NCBI GenBank assembly: GCA_030685235.1
Contig: MU839197.1
Location: forward strand, 62,001 to 126,000
Reading direction: 5' to 3'
DNA: 64,000 bases
Origin: Copromyces sp. CBS 386.78
Lineage: Eukaryota > Ascomycota > Sordariomycetes > Sordariales > Sordariaceae
Position numbers and translations under genes: made by a program. Position 1 is the first letter of the stretch, and each line of letters opens with the position of its first letter. Positions 11,581-20,869 of the stretch are shown here, in pieces. Below the pieces are notes generated by a model. The model was not told the DNA's origin. It made no database searches and saw only the letters and a list, made by a program, of their open reading frames with translations.

Positions 11581-11734
11581 TGTTGGTGGGTCCCGGGCAC
11601 AGGGCACTGCCCCACTCGTGCCCTGGGTTTTTAGCCCACCGTTTCTAGCCCTCCAGACCTTTCCGCTTCCTCTCTTCTAGATAGCATCATCCATCATCAC
11701 ATCGATCACGTTCTCCATCGCTCGTGATTTTACA
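11581..11734 (+). repeat. TRIM 5' LTR
   Basis: A 154-bp terminal repeat with TGT...ACA ends. Its first 60 bases can fold on themselves (GGTGGG with CCCACC, CCCGGGCAC with GTGCCCTGGG). It keeps the CA dinucleotides that have become TA in the right copy. Confidence 0.92.
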
Positions 11735-11746
11735 GGTTATGAGCCC
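11735..11746 (+). promoter_or_regulatory. primer-binding site, initiator Met half-tRNA type
   Basis: GGTTATGAGCCC starts at the first base after the LTR. Its complement GGGCTCATAACC is the anticodon-arm sequence of eukaryotic initiator Met-tRNA. Priming from an internal tRNA fragment rather than the 3' end is known for Drosophila copia and relatives. Confidence 0.8.
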
Positions 11747-12040
11747 TCGCGCATCGCGCGCATACCTTTCAGAAGTACTCTAGCCTCTTACGCCTTCCTT
11801 ATCATCTATAGGGGTACAAGAGGGCAACGACAATCCTTTCAAAAAAAAAAGGCGCCATCGCCATTATCGACTTCTAATCGCTATTACTTCAACAATAATA
11901 ACGATTTTATATAAAGATCTACCTTTTTACCAAAACGGTTACTTTTCAATCCCAAATCTTTTAGATCTCCCTCTTCAACCTTCCCTATAATCGCGACAAT
12001 ATAGTAATCGCAGCAACATTCATTAATACAGCAAGCTCTA

Positions 12041-12750
12041 CAAATCTATTAGCATTCGAATAATAGGAAAAGATCGCACATCGATAATAAAATCGTTCGA
12101 CTACGCGACAAAACTTCCTACGTCTGCTACAAAGATTCTAGGATCCAACGGCTATAATCTATACCCTCGGTCGCCTTCTTCAACGCGATCAACAAACAAT
12201 AATCAAGCGACTATAGTAAGCCTTATTACCTTTTAGTATTCGAAAAATAGGTAGTAAAAACGATCGCGCATCGATAAAAGATTGTCGAAGAAACGCGTAA
12301 TAAGCTTCCTACGTTTGCCTTATAAAGATCTTAGGAAATAGCTACTATACCTCTTACCTATTACGATTAATACAATTAGCGGCAATTATCAACTATAGTA
12401 AACCCTATTACCTTTTGGTATCTAAGCGTACCGGGTTAGTAAAATAATTGTAACGATTGAAAATTCGCGATAACTCCTCGCAACCGCCGCCCTATAAAGA
12501 TTTTGGGAAATAGTTGCTGTACCTTTCAACTATTATAATCACTACGATCAACAGTATCAGCAATTATAGTAAGCCCTACGATTCTCTAGCATTCGAGTAA
12601 TAGGAAAAGATCGCGCATCGATAATAAGATCGTTCAATTACGCGACAAAACTTCCTACGTTTGCCACAAAGATTCTGGGATCTAGTAGTTGTAATCTATA
12701 CCTACGATCGACTTTTCTAGCGCGATTAATAGAAAATAATTAAACGACTC
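12041..12750 (+). repeat. four degenerate ~180-bp tandem units
   Basis: Units start near 12041, 12223, 12406 and 12577. Shared landmarks are TAGCATTCGA..AATAGG, GATCGCGCATCGATAA, CTTCCTACGT and AAAGATTCTAGGA. Units 1 and 4 resemble each other most, as do 2 and 3. Divergence is dominated by transitions, consistent with RIP acting on the repeat. Confidence 0.8.
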
Positions 12751-12849
12751 AACTGAGTAGTTAAATAAAATACTAGAAAATTATCACTATGTAAATAGTA
12801 TAGTAAATAGAGGGAGAACTCTTTAGCGGTCTTCCGGTTTATAGGGGTA

Positions 12850-13237
12850 TATTGGTGGGTCCCGGGCATAGGGTACTGCCCCACTCGTGCCCTGGGTTTT
12901 TAGCCCACCGTTTCTAGCCCTCCAGACCTTTCCGCTTCCTCTCTTCTAGATTAGTCTCTCATAACAACGACGCTCTCCAAATTGTCAGCCCTCATTTTTT
13001 CCCCTGCGGATCCGCCCCGCTTTTCGGCCGCCACAGCAGAGCATGTAGCGCGTGGCTTGGAACCTGCGGGTCCAAATAGTGTGACATTGTAATTGGTAGG
13101 GGTGGGGTTCATTTAGTCCCGTAAGGAATTCCAAGACTGCGATGGTCCGAGCGGAGGTGGCTGAGTGAATGAGACTATTCTAGATAGCATTATCCATTAT
13201 TACATCGATCACGTTCTCCATCGCTCGTGATCTCACA
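12850..13237 (+). repeat. TRIM 3' LTR, split by a MITE
   Basis: The copy consists of 12850-12951 plus 13186-13237 (102 + 52 = 154 bp, the same length as the left LTR). The gap is the 226-bp MITE and its duplicated 8-bp target. The first bases TATTGG differ from the left copy TGTTGG by one RIP-type G-to-A change. Confidence 0.92.
12952..13177. mobile_element. 226-bp MITE inserted in the TRIM LTR
   Basis: The ends are TAGTCTC and GAGACTA with imperfect extension (TCAT/ATTC). Flanks are the identical octamer TTCTAGAT (12944-12951 and 13178-13185), which occurs once in the other LTR. The 8-bp duplication suggests hAT or a related superfamily; the short TIRs leave the superfamily uncertain. It is GC-richer than its host and contains no frame of note. 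It inserted after the TRIM. Confidence 0.85.
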
Positions 13238-13539
13238 GAACGAGTAGACATATTTGTCACAACCCTAAGGCTTTAGTGCTTGGGTGCACGCGCCAGGTTT
13301 GTCATTCTCCAAGAGCGAAGCTACAAAGTCGAAGAGTTACACCAGCGCAGCATTCCCTTTCAAGTGAAGTTTTGAAAATTGAATTTAAAATGAGCCCTTT
13401 CTTCAAAAATGGCAATGCGATCCTGGAAAACATCCGGTTAGCCGTACAGGGAAAAGCTGCCAGGTCGTCGTGGGGTGCAGGCTGCAAGTTGGGTCTTATG
13501 AGGCGATGTTCCAAACTTTTGCCTCAACGAAAGTTGCAG

Positions 13540-13625
13540 GGTTGTGTAGTGTAGTGGTTATCACTCTGGATTTTGAAGCTCTTCAAATACTTCCGGTAAC
13601 CCCGGTTCGAACCCGGGCACGACCT
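13540..13625 (+). tRNA. tRNA-Gln (TTG) with a 14-nt intron
   Basis: The sequence folds as a cloverleaf: acceptor GGTTGTG with CACGACC (one G-U pair), D arm GTG..CAC around the A box, anticodon stem CTGGA with TCCGG, and T arm CCCGG-TTCGAAC-CCGGG. The anticodon loop is TT-TTG-A followed by a 14-nt insert and T, placing the intron one base after the anticodon as expected for nuclear tRNA introns. Removing it leaves 72 nt. A T5 run a few bases downstream could end Pol III transcription. The anticodon UUG reads CAA. Confidence 0.93.
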
Positions 13626-14124
13626 TATCTTTTTCCATTTTTCCATCTTTCTCAATGGTCAAATTTTCCTAACTGGACCGGATACCGCGTTGCTCTTTTT
13701 TTTTTCCTCGCACCCGTGTGGGGTTTTTTTTTTTTTATCAGTGACGTTTTCGTGATGAAGGTTTCTTGCTGTTGCTACTGTTCTACAGCACATTAGGACC
13801 ATGAGCGGTCACGGTTTTCCAATCAACATGTTATGCAATCACAACACCTTTGGAAATCGTCGTGTCGAATTACTTGATATCCTTTCTTGAAGTCTTATAT
13901 GCAGGAACATGTTCCGTCAAATCATCAGAAAGCATGAGTGATTCCGTGTTACTCGCTAGCTGGTGCCGTACCAGATCTCCCTATCATACATGTGCAACAT
14001 TGCTTCCTCTTTCAAATTGACACGCATAAACTCATCATCTAGGCTCGGAACTTACCTTGAGGAATCCTCGAGCTGTCGCCAACATGACTATCCCTTCATG
14101 CAAACATCAATCAACTCCCAAGCC
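13626..14124. other. intergenic, T-rich, no gene
   Basis: Downstream of the tRNA there are long T runs (near 13696-13707 and 13722-13737). No coding or RNA gene is supported. The 3' end of the Gly-rich gene lies at 14125. Confidence 0.5.
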
Positions 14125-16092
14125 TTAACGCCGCTGACCACCTCCACCGCCCAACAATCCTCCTCCCCCACCTCCACCGCCCAATAATCCTCCTCCCTCA
14201 CCTCCACCACCCAAGCCGCCAAGAACGCCGCCCAACAACCCTCCAACACCACTGGTAACACCACCAACGACATCACCAACTCCTCCAAGCAGGTCGCCCT
14301 GTCCAATCTTTCCGACTCCGTCACCTAATCCGCCAGTGATACCGCTAACGGCACCACCGACACCGCGGCCGAGTCCTCCGACCACTCCTCCGAGTGGTCC
14401 ACCAACTGCGTCGCCGAGGCCGCCGACTGTTCCACCAACGGTATCGCCCTGTTTGTAGCGCAAGAAGGATTGGCAAGTCAGCAAGCGATCGGTTATTTGG
14501 CCGTCAGACCGTCCTGAGTCTGGCTCAACCATTGCCAGATCCTCGACTCTTTTTGCCCCTGTTATCCGAACACATGATCAGATGGAGCGTTGAAGATAGA
14601 AACATGAAGCTGCGATGAAGGAAGGGGAAGTGAATGAAAGATGGGGTAGACGGAAGGCGAATCGTGGAAACAAAGGGACCCCAACAAGGCCATAACCACC
14701 AAACAGGAGCCAGGAGCAAAAACAGCAATGACGAAATAACAAAGGGAAAATCAAGCTTACCAGTCCTTTTCCAATACCTCCCACGGTGTTACCCAGTCCT
14801 TTCGTAACCCCGCCAACCGCGCCCAACGGGCCACCTCTCGCCAACCCATCCGTCGCTCCCTCGACCGTCCTTCCCAATCCTCCCGTCGCCGCACCCAACG
14901 TATCACCAACACCACCAGCCGCCGCACCAACCGTGTTACCGATACCACCACCAAGGGCGCCCTCAGCCGTGCGTCCAACAGTATCGGTGACCCCCTTGGC
15001 CACCTGGCCGGTAGTATCGAGCGCACCACCGACAGTCTTGCCAACGTTCCCAACAAACCTCGAAGTAGGAATCATGGCTTCAGGCGCGTACTTCTTCTCC
15101 TTCTTCTTCGGCGCTTGGGTCTGTTGTTGTTGATCCAACTCAACCTGCTGCTGCTGCTCCTGCGCAGCAGCAACCTTCTTAGCCCGCTTAGTCGCCTCAG
15201 CATCAGTGGCAGCCTTCTGGCGCGCCGTCTGCGGAGTTGGGACGTGGACCTTGGGCAAAGCAGCCTCGGGCTCGACCTTGACGGGCTTGGAAGGGTTCAT
15301 GGCCTCGGACTTGCGCACGGCACGCTTGATGTGCGCTGTCATGGTCGCGGGCCGGATGTTGGGCTTGGAGTTGCCGTCGGCATCGAGAGCGGGCGAGGAG
15401 GATTTGGCGGGCGCGAGAGGCTTGGCGATTGAGGAGCTGGCGGCGGCGACGCGGGCGCCGTGGCGAGTTAAACTACCGTCGGGGTTGTGATGGTGGTGGG
15501 CGTGGTGACGGCGACCGCGGCGGTGCGAGCTGGTGCTCTCGTGCTTGCTACTATCGTCAGGTTGTGTTGAGGTATGCCGTCTGTGGCTCGATGTTTTGGT
15601 CGTCGCCGTGGGCGCATGGGTATGGCCGCTCGAGGTGTGCGTATGGGTATGGCCGGATGAAGATTTCTTGGTGCCGGACGAGGGGACTACCTTGCGATGA
15701 TGGGTGCTGCTGCTGTGCACAGCATGTGCCGTCTTTTCGGTCGGAGGCGCGGTAGAAGTAGTAGTGGGCTCCTTCTTGACGGCATGGTCGGTTGTCGAGA
15801 TCTTGTTTTCGTCGATGGGCTTCAATTTCGGCTTCTTGACAACGTTGTCAGTTGTTTCGGCGAGTGGCGTTGTTGATTTGGACTTCGACGATGAACTGCG
15901 ATGCTTCACTTCTTTGACTTCCTTGGGTGCATCTGTCGTTGTTGTCTTCGCTGTTGTGACCTCCTTGACTTTGGGGGTGGAAGCTGTGGGGTGGTTCGGT
16001 CCCTGGGTCAGTCTGTGCACCGAAAGGGGAAAGTGGAGCCTCGACTTACAGACCGCAGTGGGCTGCGTCTTGACCGTTGTTGCCGTCGGCAT
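14125..16092 (-). CDS. low-complexity basic then Gly-rich protein
   Basis: I model exons 16050-16092, 14761-15983 and 14125-14448 (529 residues). The first intron (15984-16049, 66 nt) has a GTAAGT donor and CTGAC branch; because it is a multiple of three and open, an unspliced reading is also possible. The second intron (14449-14760, 312 nt) has a GTAAGC donor and ACAG acceptor and keeps the frame. The first half is Thr/Ser/Lys-rich with His clusters (HHAHHHH). A Gln/Lys-rich stretch follows, then a Gly/Val-rich tail of repeated units such as VGGxxxGLGxTVGG that continues smoothly across the second intron, which supports the splice. The tail resembles LEA-like amphipathic repeats. No enzymatic domain is visible and I do not recognise a family. 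Confidence 0.75.
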
Positions 16093-17453
16093 CGTGCAGT
16101 AGTTTCGAGTGGGTAGCGGATCGGGCGGCTACCTATTGCGATATAGTGTGTCTCGGAGATTATTTTGACTTTCAAATGCGACGATCCGATCTATCGAGAA
16201 ACAAAAGTCTTCTAGACCAGACACCCGGAAACTTGGGTCTGATATAGGTCGAGATTTGGAACATAATCACAAGACTACCTTCACACTGGGCACTAGGCAT
16301 CATCAGATCATGACGCCCAGAGAGATACAGGATTCCCTGAAACCGAGGGTGACGTCAAAGCGTTCGAACCCCGCGCGACGCAGGACTTGTTGTGGGCGAA
16401 AAATAGTGGGCGCGATCGGGTCGGAATCAGGAAAGCATTGGGAAGCATGGAAAAGGATGCCATGCATAGATGGCTTTAGGCGATGTGATTCGCGAGAAGC
16501 CTCTCCACTCGCAACGAAGTGGTGTCCTCGACTGACAACTCCTCGCCACATCCAAGGACCAGCCCCGATTGGTGATCACTTCCGTCAGAGTCAGCCGCAT
16601 CAATCTCGAGAAGACTTTCAACGACATCCATGGATTTCACGTTTGGGAGGACTAGGAGGCCTGAGGTCGTCATCAGCGGATGGTGGCCATCCCGAAACGG
16701 CAAGGAACATGCCAAGCTTCAATAGCTGGGTTATAATCGAGACCGACAAAGACTTTTGCTGACTGGTACTGCATCACGAACAACAAGTCATCAGTAGGGT
16801 CTTTTAATCCAGTGCTATCCATTTCATAAGCCTGGCTGGGTACATGTCAACAATTCCTTCAGCTATGGCCAAACGGACAAGCAGGACCGTCGGGCAGGAT
16901 GTACGAACCCTTCACCACTCGTCAATAAAAAAAAAAAAAAAAAAATTTTTTTTAAAAAAAAAAAAAAAAAAAAAGACCCGAATGCTGCCGACATTGTGGC
17001 TTATCGCTCGATAGCTCTCTCCGAGCGAGGAAGCTTTCTTCAAAATGGGATGGGGTCACAAGAAAAGCATGAGAATGTACATCGTGGCAGATTGGTCAGT
17101 ATGAGACTGCAGTTCTCATCCAGGTAGATGAACATTCAATGGAAACAAGGACTTTTGAGGCAGTATGATAGATTGAGTGAGCTTCCTGCGTGGGGTGGTA
17201 GGTGCACAAATGCAAAACGCCCAAGAGTGAATGGAAGTAAATGGATGTGGACCACGAAATTAGATACGCAGGATATCTTCTTCACCGCACATTGCCAGCT
17301 CCCGTCTGCCAGCATTGCCAGCCGGTAAAAGCGGTTGGCCAACTCGCTTATTCCTGCTACGAATATTTGGCTCGACCGGAGTTGTGTGGTGGGGTCATGA
17401 CTGGACAAATGAAGGAAGGAACGGGACACTAGCGGGGTAGCCCAAAAATAAGC
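16093..17453. other. intergenic, no supported gene
   Basis: A 168-codon frame at 16256-16762 and opposing frames show no domain and are probably chance. The one striking item is the A-T-A homopolymer tract at 16927-16974. The segment ends at the target duplication AACAC of the copia element. Confidence 0.5.
16927..16974. repeat. A19-T8-A21 homopolymer tract
   Basis: A run of 19 A is followed by 8 T and 21 A. The inner A/T blocks are self-complementary and could form a cruciform or a nucleosome-excluding element. The length may be affected by sequencing. Confidence 0.85.
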
Positions 17454-17458
17454 AACAC

Positions 17459-17609
17459 TCTTGGACTTAAGGGGAAAAATGTGATTGTGATAATGCTATA
17501 GAGAGAAAACTAGAACTAAGAAGGAAAAGAAATGTAGAGGGCTAAAATATAGAAGAAGGGTATAAGGGCTAGCCCCATAATAGGGGTAGGATAGACCTAC
17601 CCGACAATA
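17459..17609 (-). repeat. copia 3' LTR
   Basis: A 151-bp copy, less mutated than the right one (for example GTGATTGTGATAATGC against ATAATTGTAATAATAC). In minus sense it starts TATTGTCGGGTAGG, originally probably TGTTG. A GGGTAGG/CCTACCC inverted repeat lies near its start. Confidence 0.9.
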
Positions 17610-20600
17610 CGCCCTCGTAGCCCAATATAAGTCTTATAAAGTATTATAAATAAATAATCACCAGAATTATAATATTAAAGTCCGTCATCCCTAAAGAATC
17701 CTCTTTTCTTCTAATCCTAGTATTATAATAAATTTAGTATACTTATCCGCCTTTAAAAGCTTCGTTAGGCCATCCACAATTATCTCCTCTCCTTTAATAT
17801 ATATAATATCGAATTCCGTTACTTCAACACTTTCAATAATCTATTTAAATTATATATCTATATACCTATTTCTTCTAAGGATCTTTCAATTTAGAACCCT
17901 ATCCCTATTATTCTTACTATCCGTATATAGAATTTTTAGGGGTAATTAAATATAACTAAACTCCTTTATTATATGCGCGATCTATTATAAAAATTTTATT
18001 ATTAGGAAGAAATTAGTAAATTCCGCTTCTATTATACTTATTATTACAAAAGCCTATTTCTTAGATTTCTAGAAAACTAGTCCTCTAACTAAAAATATAA
18101 CGTACCTACTAATATTATAGCGAATTATTAAATTATCGGTAAATAAGGCGTCTCCGAATACTTTTAAATCTATATTTCCTGGGGAGATTTTACTTCTTAA
18201 AATAATACTAATATCTATAATTTTTATTAAATAACGAAATAAATACTTTATAACCGCTAAGGAACTAGTTGTCGGATTAATATTTACTTTATAAAATTTA
18301 TTAACCGTAAAGGTAATATTTAATCTTATATTTATAAATAAGTAATTTAAACTCCCCATCTTCTTAATATACTTCTTCTATTACTTAAATAGCGTATCCC
18401 CTATTTTATAAACCCCAACTTTTAAATTAGAAGGTTATAGCGTATTTATACTATATAGATCCTCATAACCAAATTTCTTTAGTAGGGTTTTAATATATTT
18501 AATTTAAAAAATAAATACAATTTTCTCTTCCTTATTTTTTACAATATTAAAACTTAAAAATATCTTTACCTCGCTTATATACTTTAATTTAAAGTAAAAT
18601 AGTAATTTATCCTTAATTTCGAAAATAATTAATTTTAAGGGCATTACAATAAAAAAAATATTAATATAGAGAATTAATAATATTCCTAAAATCGTATTAT
18701 AAAATAAATAAATATTATCGTTAACTGGTTTAAATCTTAAGCCTCTTAAAATAAATAATAGGGTTTAAAACTAATAAAAAGGACTCCTTCTCAATCCATA
18801 GAAAACTCTCTTTAATAAATATACTAATTTCTCCTTCTTATCCTTTAACCCCTTTTCTAGCCTTATCGGTTATTCAATATAATATTTCTTACCAGGAAGG
18901 ATAAGGGCATTTAAAAATACTATATTGAAATTAAATTAATAGCAATCGAAGTCTATAATAATTATAATAGCTAAGAATATTTTTACGCTAGCCACATTAG
19001 CTATTACAATATAAATTTCTTTTAAGTCCTAAGAACCTTGCTTAAAATTACTATAAACTACCTATTTAATTCGTACATCTTTTATTTTTAATTCTAAATT
19101 ATCTTTCTCGTTATATACCTATTTTTTAAATAAAACTATTAAGTCCGGGGTCTAAGGAACCAAATTATAAACTCCCCTTTCTTCTAAAACTTAAACCTAC
19201 TTTTCTATTATTAACTTCCAATATATTTCGAAGTTTTCCCACTTCTTAACTTAATTATAATTCTTCGGAATATTAAATAAGGCTTCCAAATTATATATTA
19301 CCTTCATTACTATTAAATAGAGTAATTTAACATTTCTTTAAATAACTCCTCTTTCTTATAGGCTATAATAGAATATAGGGACTATAGGATCCCCGTTCTC
19401 GTCTTTTAGGGTTTCACTTTTACTATTCTTTACTACTATTCTTCCGGTTATATTTCTTACCAATAATACTACTTTCCATTATAGCCTACCCATTATTATT
19501 ACCCCTAAGGCTAATAAGTAAAGTTAGTCCAGTAATATTACAACTTATTCCATTATTAATACCTCCAGCCCTATTATCAGTCTTACCCCCTCCGGTAATA
19601 CTTATTCCACTCCCGTTATCGGAGTCCCCGCCCCCAAAAATATTTAAGGTTAGTCCAGTCTTAAAATACTATTATTCAACGTTATTATAAATTCTTTAAG
19701 TCTTTCATATAATTAATTCCAGTATAATAGTATTAATTCTTTTTATTCAAAGTTATAAAGATTAATAAATAATCAATTAAAAAATTTATCGAAAGAGAGA
19801 TTATTTTTTATATTATTTTTTCCTTCTATTTTATTATTTTCGATTAATTATATAATATTTTAATCCCCTACTCCTTCTCTTATTATAGTATTTTCCGCCT
19901 CTAAGGATTCTATTCTACTAGATTCGTTTCCCGGTCTTATATTTTAGTTCGCCGGGCTTCTATTCGGGTTGGTCAGGCCTATAGAAAGGGTTATCGGTCT
20001 TGAATCTAAGCTAGCCGGACTTAAAATTAGGTTAGCCAAACTTAAAACTAATATTATCGGAATATTAGGAAGGGGAATTATTCGTAATAATAGCAGTATT
20101 AAAGTTACGTTAGGTAAAGGTATCAGTAGGACGGAAGTAATATAATTGGTTTTTATAATACCTAATATAAATTTTAATATTAATATTAATTCTTACATTA
20201 ATTATTCTTTAAGAGTAAACTCTTTAAAATAATTATTAATTACTATTATCTAAATTCGTTTCTTACTTTATAATACCTCCTCTACTTATTCAATAGATTA
20301 ATTAGAAAAAATAATAATATAATTTAATTTCTCCTCTTTTAAACTTTCTTTAAGTAAATTCTTTAAAAACCTTACCGCGCTTACTTTAATTAATTATTTA
20401 GTATTTAAATTCTAAAATAAGAAAATCCTCCTATTAAAATCCCTATAACTAATTAAATAACCCTTTTTCGCTTTACCTATAAATTTATCGCCTTATACGC
20501 GCTTCTCCCTTTTAATATAGTAGTAGGTAGTATAATAGTAAATACGAAAATATTTAAAATTAAATTTAAAATTAAAAATATTTACCATTCAACTTAAAAC

Positions 20601-20615
20601 TTCGTAGGGACTAAT
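17610..20615 (-). pseudogene. copia pol remnant (integrase, RT, RNase H)
   Basis: On the minus strand, 18069-18359 translates to a copia C-terminal polymerase/RNase H segment (YLFINIRLNITFTVNKF, then SLAVIKYLFRYL and DLKVFGDALFTDN). Reverse transcriptase remnants follow upstream near 18.6-18.8 kb (VNDNIYLFYNTILGILL then YIN where YVDD is expected). Farther upstream the frame is too broken to place integrase motifs. Stops are almost all TAA/TAG, as expected when CAA, CAG and TGG codons are hit by RIP. The region is cut at 20615 by the insertion of gypsy element A and resumes at 35963. Confidence 0.8.
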
Positions 20616-20847
20616 TGTCATAGGGCTAATGCCCGTGGCTATATACCTAGCAATCGCCAGGCGAACTACCGTGCCGGCAACGCTGCCGTACCGGCAACCC
20701 CCCATAGCCCGTACACCTACACGTCCCTTAAAAAGGACAGCTAGCCAGCCGCCTACTCTACAAGCACCCTTCCTCTCTTTCTTTCCTCGTAAAACCTTAT
20801 CGATCGTTTAAGCCAACACCTATACCAACTATACTACACCCCTTACA
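20616..20847 (+). repeat. gypsy A 5' LTR
   Basis: 232 bp, TGT..ACA ends. It still contains many CA and TG dinucleotides in strong contrast to the interior that follows it. Confidence 0.92.
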
Positions 20848-20869
20848 TTAAATTCTACCTACACCTATA

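Larger units (their letters stand above)
11581..13237 (+). mobile_element. TRIM-type non-autonomous LTR retrotransposon
   Basis: Direct repeats of 154 bp (11581-11734 and 12850-13237 after subtracting a later insertion) begin TGTTGG/TATTGG and end ACA. Both are bordered by GAACG (11576-11580 and 13238-13242), a perfect 5-bp target duplication. Immediately after the left LTR is GGTTATGAGCCC, complementary to the anticodon arm of initiator Met-tRNA, the half-tRNA primer type used by copia-family elements. The 1115-bp interior has no gag or pol frame and holds four degenerate units of about 180 bp. Without the inserted MITE and its duplicated target the element is 1423 bp. It must have been moved by proteins from elsewhere; the copia element starting at 17459 is a candidate donor family. 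Differences between the LTRs are largely CA-to-TA changes, as RIP produces. Confidence 0.92.

Noticed and set aside
12041..12750. CRISPR-like array
   Set aside because: Units are about 180 bp, degenerate and without short identical repeats separated by unique spacers; the genome is fungal.
12952..13177. tRNA-derived SINE, because of an A-box-like TGGTCCGAGCGG near 13144
   Set aside because: No B box follows at the right distance, and inverted termini with an 8-bp duplication indicate a DNA transposon.
11581..13237. Initial reading as two unrelated direct repeats around 11.6 and 12.9 kb
   Set aside because: After finding the 226-bp insertion, both halves join into equal 154-bp LTRs with a GAACG duplication, so a single LTR element explains them.
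16256..16762. 168-codon plus frame near the transposon block
   Set aside because: No domain, no splice structure and opposing frames of similar length.
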